From: Brevundimonas sp.
GTDB taxonomy: Bacteria > Pseudomonadota > Alphaproteobacteria > Caulobacterales > Caulobacteraceae
Length of the DNA stretch: 64,000 nucleotides
Assembly: GCF_027484365.1 (NCBI RefSeq)
Contig: NZ_JAIXTC010000021.1
Coordinates: 1 to 64,000 of the forward strand
Direction: 5' to 3'
Both the position numbers and the translations under genes were made by a program. Below, piece after piece: positions 51,991 through 60,494 of this stretch (the stretch's first letter is position 1; each line of letters begins with the position of its first letter). The notes below the pieces were generated by a model, which did no database searches, was not told the DNA's origin, and saw only the letters and a list, made by a program, of their open reading frames with translations.

Positions 51991-53348
51991 TACACCGGAT
52001 CCGCCGCGGTCTTGCCGGGCAGGTCACCGCGCCCGAGCGTGCTGTTCAGCCAGAGAGCGACGAGGGTCACGAGCGCGCCGGACAGCAGATAGGCGCCGGA
52101 GGCGATCAAGCCCCACTGCGACGCCAGTCCCAGGGCCGCGAGCGGCGCGAATCCGGCGCCGAACAGCCAGGCCAGGTCCGAGGTCAGAGCCGAGGCCGTG
52201 TAGCGGTTCCTTTGCGAGAAGCTCGAGGCGATCACCCCCGAAGCCTGCCCGAAGGCCAGTCCCAGCAGGATGAAACCCGAGACCATGAAGACGAGCTCGC
52301 CCGCCGGCCCGCCATCGAGAAGTTGCGGTGCAAAGCCGCTGAAGGCGGCGATGGCCGCCGCTGTGGCCGCCAGAACCGCCCGCCGGCCGTAGCGATCCGC
52401 CAGCCAGCCCGAGGCCATGATCGCACAGATGCCGGCGACCGCCGCGGCGATCTCGATCAGCAGGAAGCGGCTGGGTGATTCCTCGGTGAACAGGAAAACC
52501 CACGACAGCGGGAACACCGTCACCATGTGGAACATGGCGAAGCTGGCCAGGGGCGCGAAGGCTCCGATGACGATACGCGGCCCCTCCTCGCGGATGGCCT
52601 GAAAGACGGGGGTCGGCTGAAGCTCGCGCGTGTCGAACAGGGCCTGGAAGGTCGGCGTCACCACGATCCGCAGCCGGGCGAAGAGCGCCACGACATTGAT
52701 GGCGAAGGCGCAGAAGAAGGGATAGCGCCAGCCCCAGTCGAGGAAATCCGCCGCTGACAGCGACGTCAGGAAATAGGCGAACAGGGACGAGGCCACGATC
52801 AGGCCGATGGGCGCGCCCAGCTGCGGCACCATGGCGTACCAGCCCTTGCGATGAGGGGGCGCGCTGAGCGCCAGAAGAGACGGCAGCCCGTCCCAGGCCC
52901 CGCCCAGGGCGACGCCCTGCCCCATGCGGAAGACGGCCAGGAAGACCGCCGCCCAGACCCCGACCTGGGCGTGGCTGGGGACGAAGGCGATACAGACGGT
53001 GGACGTGCCGAGGAGCAGAAGCGCGAGCGTCAGGCGCGCACCCCGCCCGAAGCGGCGGTCGAACCAGATGAAGAAGGCGGTGCCGAAAGGCCGCGCGACG
53101 AAGGCCAGGGCGAAGACCGCAAACGACCAGGCCATGCCCTGCAGAGGGTCGAGGTGTGGAAAGATCAGACGCGGAAAGACCACCACCGAGGCGATCGCAT
53201 AGACGAAGAAATCGAAGAACTCCGACGTCCGGCCGATGATCACCCCGACCGCGATCTCGCCGGCGTCGATCTCGCCATCGCTGGCGTTGATCTGCGCGGC
53301 GTCGCGCTCGAGTTGGTCTGACGAAAGGTCGGCGTTGATACTGGACAT
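51990..53348 (-). CDS. MFS transporter, MHS-like
   Basis: 452 residues from MSSINADLSSD (ATG at 53348 after gcggagac); the track ORF begins 24 codons earlier. Twelve hydrophobic helices. Motifs: VGVIIGRTSEFFDFFVYAIASVVVFP, RPFGTAFFIWFDRRFGRGARL (MFS motif A) and FRMGQGVALGGAWDGLPSLLAL, followed by ADFLDWGWRYPFF, typical of the metabolite:H+ symporter family. The conserved acidic residue in the first helix (SEFFDFF instead of EWYDF) differs from the transporter at 6321. Substrate unknown. It is upstream of and coupled to the SCO gene. Confidence 0.83.
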   Translation of the reverse strand: MSSINADLSSDQLERDAAQINASDGEIDAGEIAVGVIIGRTSEFFDFFVYAIASVVVFPRLIFPHLDPLQGMAWSFAVFALAFVARPFGTAFFIWFDRRFGRGARLTLALLLLGTSTVCIAFVPSHAQVGVWAAVFLAVFRMGQGVALGGAWDGLPSLLALSAPPHRKGWYAMVPQLGAPIGLIVASSLFAYFLTSLSAADFLDWGWRYPFFCAFAINVVALFARLRIVVTPTFQALFDTRELQPTPVFQAIREEGPRIVIGAFAPLASFAMFHMVTVFPLSWVFLFTEESPSRFLLIEIAAAVAGICAIMASGWLADRYGRRAVLAATAAAIAAFSGFAPQLLDGGPAGELVFMVSGFILLGLAFGQASGVIASSFSQRNRYTASALTSDLAWLFGAGFAPLAALGLASQWGLIASGAYLLSGALVTLVALWLNSTLGRGDLPGKTAADPV

Positions 53349-53530
53349 GTCTCCGCGAGGCTCCGGGCTGAGCGGGATGATTTCGCGATCTCTTTCGGCC
53401 TTCCGGTCGAGCCGGGGCATTGGACAGATTGTCCAATGTCGCCGCTCGCGGCAAACCCCTAACTCCGCCGATCCGGACCGCCCTCCCCCGATCGGGGTCC
53501 GGACCTTGGTATCTTGCAGGAACGGCCCAC

Positions 53531-54712
53531 GTGCGCCCTCACGCCTTCATTCTGTGTCTCGTCGGTCTGTTGCTGTCCGGCTGTCAGGCCGTCGTGCTCG
53601 ACCCGGCCGGGCATGTGGCCGCCCAGCAGCGCGACCTGCTGGTCATCTCCGTTGTGCTGATGCTGATCATTATCGTCCCGGTGATGACGCTGACGATCTG
53701 GTTCGCCTGGAAATACCGGGCCTCCAACACGACCGAAAAGTACGACCCGGAGTGGGACCACTCGACCCACCTCGAACTGGTGATCTGGGCGGCGCCCCTG
53801 CTCATCATCATCTGCCTGGGCGCCGTCACCTGGACGGGCACCCATCTGCTCGATCCCTATCGTCCGCTGGACAAGATCGACCACGACCGTCCGGTGCCGG
53901 CCGACGTCCGCCCGCTCGAGGTCCAGGTGGTCGCGCTCGACTGGAAATGGCTGTTCATCTACCCGGAGTACGGCGTCGCGAGCGTCAACGAACTGGCCGC
54001 CCCTGTGGACCGGCCGATCCGGTTCAGCCTGACCTCGTCCTCGGTCATGAACTCCTTCTACATCCCGGCCCTCGCCGGCCAGATCTATGCCATGCCCGGG
54101 ATGGAGACGAAGCTGCACGGAGTCATCAACGCAGCAGGCGACTACAAGGGGTTCTCGGCCAACTACTCCGGTGACGGCTTCTCCGGCATGAAGTTCACCT
54201 TCAAGGGACTTGATCCCGCCGCCTTCGACGCCTGGCTGGCCGCCGCGCGCCAGGGCGGAGGACGGCTCGACCGCCGGTCCTACCTCGAACTGGCCCGCCC
54301 GACAGAGAACGCGCCCGTGCAACGTTTCGCGGCCGTTGAGCCCCTGTTGTGGGACGCCATCGTCAACATGTGCGTCCAGCCGGGCAAGATGTGCATGGGC
54401 GAGATGATGGCCATCGACGCCCGGGGCGGACTGGATCTGGACGGCGCCCGAAACACCTTGCCCCTCGTGAACGACCAGTATGCCCGGCGTGGATCCTCCG
54501 TCTTCGGCGGCGCGGGCGAGGCCTATGTCATGGCCCTGTGCACGCCGGAAGAAGCCGCCGCGGCCGCCCTGGCCCGCGAACGCCTGTCGCATGAGGCGCT
54601 GTTCGCCACGCCGCGTCCGCCGGAACGCCTGCAAGGCGCCGGTCTCACGCGACGCACCCCCTTCATCCCCCAGTCGCCAGTCTTGATGGCGTCACTTGAA
54701 ACCGCACCCTGA
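53531..54712 (+). CDS. cyoA: Cytochrome bo3-type quinol oxidase subunit II
   Basis: 393 residues from the GTG at 53531 ([12 protein letters not shown]) after aggaac; the track start at 53420 adds 37 unlikely residues and overlaps the divergent MFS gene. Lipobox LLLSGCQ. Two membrane helices are followed by the cupredoxin-like domain ([53 protein letters not shown]) in which the CuA ligands are replaced, as in quinol oxidases. A C-terminal extension of about 90 residues (after SYLELARPT) is longer than in E. coli. Overlaps cyoB by TGATG. Confidence 0.93.
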   Translation: MRPHAFILCLVGLLLSGCQAVVLDPAGHVAAQQRDLLVISVVLMLIIIVPVMTLTIWFAWKYRASNTTEKYDPEWDHSTHLELVIWAAPLLIIICLGAVTWTGTHLLDPYRPLDKIDHDRPVPADVRPLEVQVVALDWKWLFIYPEYGVASVNELAAPVDRPIRFSLTSSSVMNSFYIPALAGQIYAMPGMETKLHGVINAAGDYKGFSANYSGDGFSGMKFTFKGLDPAAFDAWLAAARQGGGRLDRRSYLELARPTENAPVQRFAAVEPLLWDAIVNMCVQPGKMCMGEMMAIDARGGLDLDGARNTLPLVNDQYARRGSSVFGGAGEAYVMALCTPEEAAAAALARERLSHEALFATPRPPERLQGAGLTRRTPFIPQSPVLMASLETAP

Positions 54713-56736
54713 TGGCTGAGTTTTCCGCTACTGACCCGTCGGCCTTTGTCGAGGTCTCGCCCTTGCTCGGGCGTCTGACCTGGGCGGCGCTGCCCTACGA
54801 TCCGATCGTGATCGCGACCTTCTGCGTCGTCGCTCTCGGGGGCCTGACGGTGTTCGCCCTGATCACACGTTACAAGCTCTGGGGCTATCTCTGGAAGGAG
54901 TGGTTCACCAGCGTCGACCACAAGAAGATCGGGATCATGTACATGATCCTGGGCATCATCATGCTGCTGCGAGGCTTCGCCGATGCGGTCATGATGCGCC
55001 TGCAGCAGGCCATGGCCTTCGGCGGCTCCGAGGGGTATCTGAACGCCCACCACTACGACCAGATCTTCACGGCCCACGGCGTGATCATGATCTTCTTCGT
55101 GGCCATGCCCTTGATCACCGGGCTGATGAACTACGTCGTGCCGCTGCAGATCGGCGCGCGCGACGTCTCCTTCCCCTTCCTGAACAACTTCAGCTTCTGG
55201 ATGACCACCGCGGGCGCCGTCCTGGTGATGGCCTCCCTGTTCGTCGGTGAGTTCGCCCGCACGGGCTGGCTGGCCTATCCGCCCCTGTCCGGCATCGGAT
55301 ACAGTCCGGGTGTAGGGGTCGACTACTATATCTGGGCGCTGCAGATCGCGGGGGTAGGCACGACCCTGTCCGGCATCAATCTGATCGCCACCATCATCAA
55401 GATGCGCGCGCCCGGAATGGGTCTGATGAAGATGCCGATCTTCACCTGGACCAGCCTGTGCGCCAACGTCCTGATCGTCGCCTCCTTCCCCGTGCTGACG
55501 GCGGTCCTGGCCCTGCTCACGCTCGACCGCTATGTCGGCACCAACATCTTCACGAGCGACTTCGGCGGCAGTCCGATGATGTACGTGAACCTGATCTGGA
55601 TCTGGGGTCACCCCGAGGTCTACATCCTGATCCTGCCCCTGTTCGGCGTCTTCTCGGAGGTCGCCTCGACCTTCTCGGGCAAGCGGCTCTTCGGCTACAC
55701 CTCGATGGTCTACGCCACGGTCGTCATCACGATCCTGTCCTACCTGGTCTGGCTGCATCACTTCTTCACCATGGGATCGGGCGCCTCGGTGAACTCGTTC
55801 TTCGGGATCACCACGATGATCATCTCGATTCCCACGGGGGCGAAGATCTTCAACTGGCTGTTCACGATGTATCGCGGGCGGGTCCGGATGGAGCTGCCGA
55901 TGATGTGGCTGATCGCCTTCATGCTGACCTTCGTCATCGGCGGCATGACGGGGGTGATGCTGGCCGTACCGCCCGCCGACTTCGTCCTGCACAACAGCCT
56001 GTTCCTGATCGCGCACTTCCACAATGTGATCATCGGCGGCGTGCTGTTCGGCCTGTTCGCCGGCATCAACTACTGGTTCCCGAAGGCCTTCGGCTACACG
56101 CTCGACCGCAAGTGGGGCCTCGTCAGCTTCTGGTGCTGGGTCGTCGGCTTCTGGGTCGCCTTCGCCCCGCTCTATGTGCTGGGCCTCATGGGGGTGACCC
56201 GGCGGCTGCGGACCTTCGACGACCCGTCCTACCAGATCTGGTTCATCATCGCGGCCGTCGGGGCCTGCATCGTCGCCGTCGGCATCCTCGCCTTCCTGAT
56301 CCAGATCGCCGTCAGCGTCATGAACCGCGAGAAGCTGCGCGACGCCACGGGCGACCCCTGGGACGGCCGCACCCTCGAATGGTCAACCTCATCGCCCCCG
56401 CCGGAGTACAATTTCGCCTTCACCCCGATCATCCGCGACGGCGACGCCTGGTACGACATGAAGCGCAGCGGCTATGAGCGGCCGGTAACCGGCTTCGTGC
56501 CCATCCACATGCCCAGACCCACGGGCACGGGCGTGATCCTGGCCGGCCTCTCCGTGGTCATGGGCTTCGCTCTGATCTGGTATATCTGGTGGCTGGCGAT
56601 CGCCTCGTTCGTGGCCATCGTCGGCTACGCCATCTGGCACACCTTCAACTACGACCGCGACTATCACATCCCGGTCGAGACGGTGCGCGCGACCGAAGAC
56701 GCCCGTACGCGCGCCCTTGCCAAGGCTGGAGTCTGA
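54712..56736 (+). CDS. cyoB: Cytochrome bo3-type quinol oxidase subunit I
   Basis: 674 residues with about 15 membrane helices. Haem-copper oxidase hallmarks: [37 protein letters not shown] (low-spin haem His), [22 protein letters not shown] (CuB His and the cross-linked Tyr), [10 protein letters not shown] (two CuB His) and [11 protein letters not shown] (haem ligands). It contains haem b, haem o and CuB and pumps protons while reducing O2 to water. The second gene of cyoABCD; the long minus-strand ORF 54523-56022 is its shadow. Confidence 0.96.
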   Translation: MAEFSATDPSAFVEVSPLLGRLTWAALPYDPIVIATFCVVALGGLTVFALITRYKLWGYLWKEWFTSVDHKKIGIMYMILGIIMLLRGFADAVMMRLQQAMAFGGSEGYLNAHHYDQIFTAHGVIMIFFVAMPLITGLMNYVVPLQIGARDVSFPFLNNFSFWMTTAGAVLVMASLFVGEFARTGWLAYPPLSGIGYSPGVGVDYYIWALQIAGVGTTLSGINLIATIIKMRAPGMGLMKMPIFTWTSLCANVLIVASFPVLTAVLALLTLDRYVGTNIFTSDFGGSPMMYVNLIWIWGHPEVYILILPLFGVFSEVASTFSGKRLFGYTSMVYATVVITILSYLVWLHHFFTMGSGASVNSFFGITTMIISIPTGAKIFNWLFTMYRGRVRMELPMMWLIAFMLTFVIGGMTGVMLAVPPADFVLHNSLFLIAHFHNVIIGGVLFGLFAGINYWFPKAFGYTLDRKWGLVSFWCWVVGFWVAFAPLYVLGLMGVTRRLRTFDDPSYQIWFIIAAVGACIVAVGILAFLIQIAVSVMNREKLRDATGDPWDGRTLEWSTSSPPPEYNFAFTPIIRDGDAWYDMKRSGYERPVTGFVPIHMPRPTGTGVILAGLSVVMGFALIWYIWWLAIASFVAIVGYAIWHTFNYDRDYHIPVETVRATEDARTRALAKAGV

Positions 56737-56738
56737 TC

Positions 56739-57362
56739 ATGGCCGTCGCGATAGACCGATCCAAACCCTTCGCCTTCCATCCCGAGACGGAGCCGCATCA
56801 TCCGGACGGGCACAGCACCCTTCTGGGGTTCTGGCTCTATCTCATGAGCGACTGCCTGATCTTCGCCATCCTGTTCGCCACCTTCGGCGTGCTGGGCGGA
56901 AATTACGCCGCGGGTCCGGGGCCGCGCGACCTGTTCGACCTGAACCTGGTGGCCCTGAACACGGCCATGCTGCTGAGCTCGTCGATCACCTACGGCTTCG
57001 CCATGCTGGCGATGTACAAGGGACGACAGGCCCAGACCCTCGTCTGGCTGGCGATCACCGGAATGTTCGGCCTCGCCTTCCTGGGCATCGAACTCTACGA
57101 ATTCTCCCACCTGATCCATGAGGGGGCGACGCCCCAGCGTAGCGCCTTCCTGTCGGCCTTCTTCACCCTGGTCGGCACCCATGGCCTGCACGTCACCTTC
57201 GGCCTGATCTGGCTCTGCGTGCTGATGGTCCAGGTCGTGCAAAAGGGTCTGATCCCTGCCAACCGCCGACGCCTGATGTGCCTTTCGCTGTTCTGGCATT
57301 TCCTGGACGTCGTCTGGATCGGCGTCTTCAGCTTCGTCTATCTGCTGGGAGTCCTCCGATGA
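56739..57362 (+). CDS. cyoC: Cytochrome bo3-type quinol oxidase subunit III
   Basis: 207 residues from the ATG at 56739 after ctggag; the track start at 56589 lies inside cyoB in another frame. Five membrane helices with STLLGFWLYLMSDCLIFAILFATF, GIELYEFSHLIHEGATPQRSAFLSAFFTLVGTHGLHVTFGLIW and LFWHFLDVVWIGVFSFVYLLG, all typical of CyoC. Follows cyoB by 2 bases and overlaps cyoD. Confidence 0.95.
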   Translation: MAVAIDRSKPFAFHPETEPHHPDGHSTLLGFWLYLMSDCLIFAILFATFGVLGGNYAAGPGPRDLFDLNLVALNTAMLLSSSITYGFAMLAMYKGRQAQTLVWLAITGMFGLAFLGIELYEFSHLIHEGATPQRSAFLSAFFTLVGTHGLHVTFGLIWLCVLMVQVVQKGLIPANRRRLMCLSLFWHFLDVVWIGVFSFVYLLGVLR

Positions 57363-57748
57363 GCGCCCATCCCGAAACACACGACACCGGCCAGGACGGC
57401 CATCACGCCCATGACGGCGACGACCACGATCACGGCACCTATCGCAGCTATCTGACCGGCTTCATCCTGTCGGTCATACTGACGGCGATCCCCTTCGGCC
57501 TGGTCATGACCGGGGTCCTGCCGACATCGGCGACCGTCGCGCTCGTCGTCGGTTGCGCCGTCGTGCAGATCGTCGTCCAGATGATCTACTTCCTGCACAT
57601 GAGCCCGAAGTCCGAAGGCGGCTGGAACCTGCTGGCCCTGCTGTTCACCCTTATCATCGTGGTCATCGTGCTGTCGGGCTCGCTGTGGGTCATGCATCAC
57701 CTGAACACCAACATGATGCCGGTCCATGACATGGAGGCGATGCGCTGA
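57359..57748 (+). CDS. cyoD: Cytochrome bo3-type quinol oxidase subunit IV
   Basis: 129 residues with three membrane helices in the last 100 residues (SYLTGFILSVILTAIPFGLVMTG, VGCAVVQIVVQMIYFLHM, LFTLIIVVIVLSGSLWVMHHLN). The first 28 residues are His/Asp-rich (HHAHDGDDHDHG), a possible metal-binding tail. CyoD supports assembly of the oxidase. Its ATG overlaps the cyoC stop (ATGA). Confidence 0.93.
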   Translation: MSAHPETHDTGQDGHHAHDGDDHDHGTYRSYLTGFILSVILTAIPFGLVMTGVLPTSATVALVVGCAVVQIVVQMIYFLHMSPKSEGGWNLLALLFTLIIVVIVLSGSLWVMHHLNTNMMPVHDMEAMR

Positions 57749-57751
57749 GCC

Positions 57752-58465
57752 ATGGCGGCCGGGTCCAAGCGCGTCGCCCTTCTGGGGCTCACCGTCGTCG
57801 CGGCCCTGATCTTTGTCGGTCTCGGCGTCTGGCAGGTCCAGCGGCTGGCGTGGAAGACCGCCCTGATCGAACAGGTCGAGAGCCGGGCCCACGCTGCGCC
57901 GGTCCCGGCGCCGGCCTCGATCGAGGGCCCCGCTGACGCCTATCGGGCCGTGCGGGTGGTAGGTCGTTTCCGCCACGACCAGGAATCCCTGGTCAAGGCC
58001 GTGACCGACCTGGGTCCCGGCTCCTGGGTCATGACGCCCCTGGAGACCGATCGCGGATTCACCGTGCTGGTCAACAGGGGATTTGTGCCCCAACAGACCG
58101 TTTCGGATAGCGGCGGGACCTGGGACCGCCCGTCCGGTCGCGTCGTCACGTCCGGCCTGATCCGGCTCAGCGAGCCAAAGGGCGGTTTCCTGCGGGCCAA
58201 CGATCCGGTGAACAATCGGTGGTTTTCACGCGATACAGAGGCCCTCGCCCGGGCCAGGGCCGTCGCAGGCCCCGTGGCTCCCTACTTCATCGACGCAGCG
58301 GCCGATCCTGCATCAAGCTGGCCGCGAGGCGGTCTGACCGTCATTCGTTTCTCCAACTCCCATCTGATCTACGCCCTGACCTGGTTCGGCTTGGCGGCCC
58401 TGGCGCTGTTCGCCGCCTGGCGTGTGCTAAGGGACCGGACCCGTCCGACGGGCGACGAAGGGTAG
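57752..58465 (+). CDS. SURF1-family oxidase assembly protein
   Basis: 237 residues. Two membrane helices, one near each end (VALLGLTVVAALIFVGLGVWQVQRLAWK and SNSHLIYALTWFGLAALALFAAW), enclose a periplasmic domain with the SURF1 patterns GVWQVQRLAWKTALIE, VLVNRGFVP and NHLQYALTWFxLA-like C-terminus. SURF1 helps haem insertion into subunit I. It is 3 bases after cyoD, so it is probably a quinol-oxidase-dedicated SURF1, as described for Paracoccus. No cyoE (haem O synthase) is in this window. Confidence 0.88.
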   Translation: MAAGSKRVALLGLTVVAALIFVGLGVWQVQRLAWKTALIEQVESRAHAAPVPAPASIEGPADAYRAVRVVGRFRHDQESLVKAVTDLGPGSWVMTPLETDRGFTVLVNRGFVPQQTVSDSGGTWDRPSGRVVTSGLIRLSEPKGGFLRANDPVNNRWFSRDTEALARARAVAGPVAPYFIDAAADPASSWPRGGLTVIRFSNSHLIYALTWFGLAALALFAAWRVLRDRTRPTGDEG

Positions 58466-58475
58466 ACGACGCGAC

Positions 58476-59756
58476 ATGACCGGCAATGCGAGCATTCTGG
58501 ACGCCGCCAATCGTGAGAACCTCCGGCTTCTGATCCTCCTGCGCTGGATCGCCGTCGTCGGTCAGGTCGTGACCATCGCGACAGTCTCCTTCGTCATCCG
58601 GATAGACCTGCCGATCCCGGCCATGGCCTTTATTCTGGCAGCGCTCGTGGCCTGGAACGGCGTGTCCATCCTGCGCTGGCGCAGCGGCGCGCCGGTCTCC
58701 AACCTGGAGATCTTCGTCGGCCTCCTGGCCGATGTTCTGGCGCTGACCGGCCAGCTCTATCTGAGCGGCGGCGCCGCCAATCCCTTCGTCACCCTGTTCC
58801 TGCTCCAGGTCATTCTCGGGGTCGCCATGCTGGAGTTCCGTCTGGCCGGCGCCCTGACCGTGGTCACGGCCGCGGCCTTCATCGGCCTCGCCTTCCGCAG
58901 CATTCCGCTGGCGATGTCGGAAGCCCAGCAGGTCGACTTCCTCGATCTGCATATCCAGGGAACATTCATCTGCTTCCTGCTGACGGCCGGGCTGTTGCTG
59001 GTCTTCCTCGCCAGGATCGCCAGCAACCAGCGACAGACGGACCAGAGGCTCGCCGAACTCCGACAACGCGCGGTGGAGGAGGATCATGTCATGCGGATGG
59101 GGCTGCTCGCCGCCGGCGCCGCCCACGAACTGGGCACGCCCCTGGCCACCCTGTCGGTGATCCTGGGCGACTGGCGCAGGCTGCCGTTCTTCAAGCGCGA
59201 CGATGATGCGCGCCAGGAGCTTCAGACTATGGCGGCCGAACTCGAACGCTGCAAAGCCATCGTCTCCGGAATCCTGGTGTCCTCCGGCGAGTTGCGCGGC
59301 GAGGGCACGGTCAGGACCACGGTGCGCGCGTTTCTCGACGAACTGGTCGGCGAATGGCAGGCCTCTCGCCCCGTCCCGCGCCTGGTCTTCGTCAATGCAT
59401 TCGCGCCCGACGCCGCGATGGTGTCCGATCTCGCCCTGAAACAGGTCGTCGCCAACCTTCTCGACAATGCGCTGGACGCCTCTCCCCACGAGGTCCGGAT
59501 CGAGGCCCGCCGCGATGGCGAGGCGCTTCGGATCGCGGTGACCGACGCCGGCCCGGGCTTCGACGAGAACGTTCTGGCGCGTATCGGCAGCCCCTACATC
59601 TCGACCAAGAACAAGCCGGGCGGCGGACTGGGGCTGTTCCTCGTGACCAATGTCGCGCGGACGCTCGGCGGCTCGGTCCAGGCTTCAAATCCGGAGGGCG
59701 GCGGCGCATGCGTCGTGGTGACCCTGCCCCTGTCTGCGCTCGGACCCACGTCATGA
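58476..59756 (+). CDS. regB: RegB/PrrB/ActS-type redox sensor histidine kinase
   Basis: 426 residues. Six membrane helices occupy about residues 20-185, with the ubiquinone-linked motif LSGGAANPFVTLFLLQ (GGxxNPF). The H-box is GAAHELGTPLATLSV with His217; the redox-active cysteine of RegB corresponds to Cys259 in ELERCKAIVSGIL; the ATP-binding domain has LDNALDASP, DAGPGF and GGGLGLFLV. It senses quinone/oxygen status and phosphorylates RegA. Adjacent to cyoABCD-SURF1, which is probably one of its targets. Its stop overlaps the regA start (ATGA). Confidence 0.9.
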   Translation: MTGNASILDAANRENLRLLILLRWIAVVGQVVTIATVSFVIRIDLPIPAMAFILAALVAWNGVSILRWRSGAPVSNLEIFVGLLADVLALTGQLYLSGGAANPFVTLFLLQVILGVAMLEFRLAGALTVVTAAAFIGLAFRSIPLAMSEAQQVDFLDLHIQGTFICFLLTAGLLLVFLARIASNQRQTDQRLAELRQRAVEEDHVMRMGLLAAGAAHELGTPLATLSVILGDWRRLPFFKRDDDARQELQTMAAELERCKAIVSGILVSSGELRGEGTVRTTVRAFLDELVGEWQASRPVPRLVFVNAFAPDAAMVSDLALKQVVANLLDNALDASPHEVRIEARRDGEALRIAVTDAGPGFDENVLARIGSPYISTKNKPGGGLGLFLVTNVARTLGGSVQASNPEGGGACVVVTLPLSALGPTS

Positions 59757-60283
59757 CCACGCCCTCCCTGGTCATCGTCGAGGACGACAGCGCCTTCTCG
59801 GCCACCCTGGAACGGTCGTTCCGGCGCCGTGGCTATGAGGTCGCCACCTGCGACAGCCTCGCCGGTCTGGAAGCCGTCCTCGAAGGATTTAGCCCGACCT
59901 ATGCCGTCGTCGACCTGAAGATCGTCGGCGGGTCCGGCCTGGAATGCGTCAAACGCCTGAACGCCTTCGATCCGGCCATGAGGATCGTGGTCCTGACCGG
60001 CTACGCCAGCATCGCCACCGCGATCGAGGCGACCAAGCTGGGCGCCTGCTACTACCTGGCCAAGCCCTCCAACACCGACGACATCGAGGCCGCATTCGCC
60101 CGGGACGGCGGCGATACCGCGGCGCCTCTGACTGTCCGCCCGACGTCCATCAAGACGCTGGAGTGGGAACGCATTCACGAGACCCTGGTCGAGGTCGACT
60201 TCAACATCTCCGAGGCTGCCCGACGCCTGGGCATGCATCGGCGAACCCTGGCGCGGAAGCTGGAGAAGCGAAGGGTTACCTGA
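59753..60283 (+). CDS. regA: RegA/PrrA/ActR-type response regulator
   Basis: 176 residues. Receiver domain with LVIVEDDSAF, phospho-acceptor Asp54 (YAVVDLKIVGGSGLE), VLTGYASIATAIEATKLGA and AKPSN (conserved Lys). The C-terminal Fis-type helix-turn-helix NISEAARRLGMHRRTLARKLEKR is close to the near-invariant RegA/PrrA sequence. It binds DNA to control respiration, carbon or energy genes with oxygen supply. Starts at the ATG overlapping the regB stop; the longer track ORF is out of context. Confidence 0.92.
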   Translation: MTTPSLVIVEDDSAFSATLERSFRRRGYEVATCDSLAGLEAVLEGFSPTYAVVDLKIVGGSGLECVKRLNAFDPAMRIVVLTGYASIATAIEATKLGACYYLAKPSNTDDIEAAFARDGGDTAAPLTVRPTSIKTLEWERIHETLVEVDFNISEAARRLGMHRRTLARKLEKRRVT

Positions 60284-60401
60284 CAAGCGGAGCCCTCGCA
60301 CCGTCATCACGCCGCCTTTGCCCGAGACGCTCCGGCGCCGGTCTGCAGTCCCTGCCGTCGACGCCTTGGCCAATACCGGGTGATCGACCGGGCGAATCAA
60401 A

Positions 60402-60427
60402 ATGGCCGGACCTTGCGGCCCGGCCAT
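60402..60427 (-). terminator. Intrinsic terminator for the TonB receptor gene at 60495
   Basis: On the minus strand the sequence forms atggccgg-g-cc-gcaa-gg-t-ccggccat, an 8-bp stem plus an inner 2-bp stem with one mismatch, followed by TTTTGATT. It lies 68 bases past the TonB receptor stop. It could also slow convergent transcripts from regA. Confidence 0.65.
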
Positions 60428-60494
60428 CTGATACGGGTTGCCTGGACGACCGAACCTGGCCGTCAGATCATCGGTCCGTGAAGACGGCCGGTGA

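Noticed and set aside
54523-56022. 499-residue minus-strand ORF rich in Asp/Gln/His
   Set aside because: Antisense to cyoA/cyoB; composition is typical of a reverse-frame shadow of membrane-protein codons.
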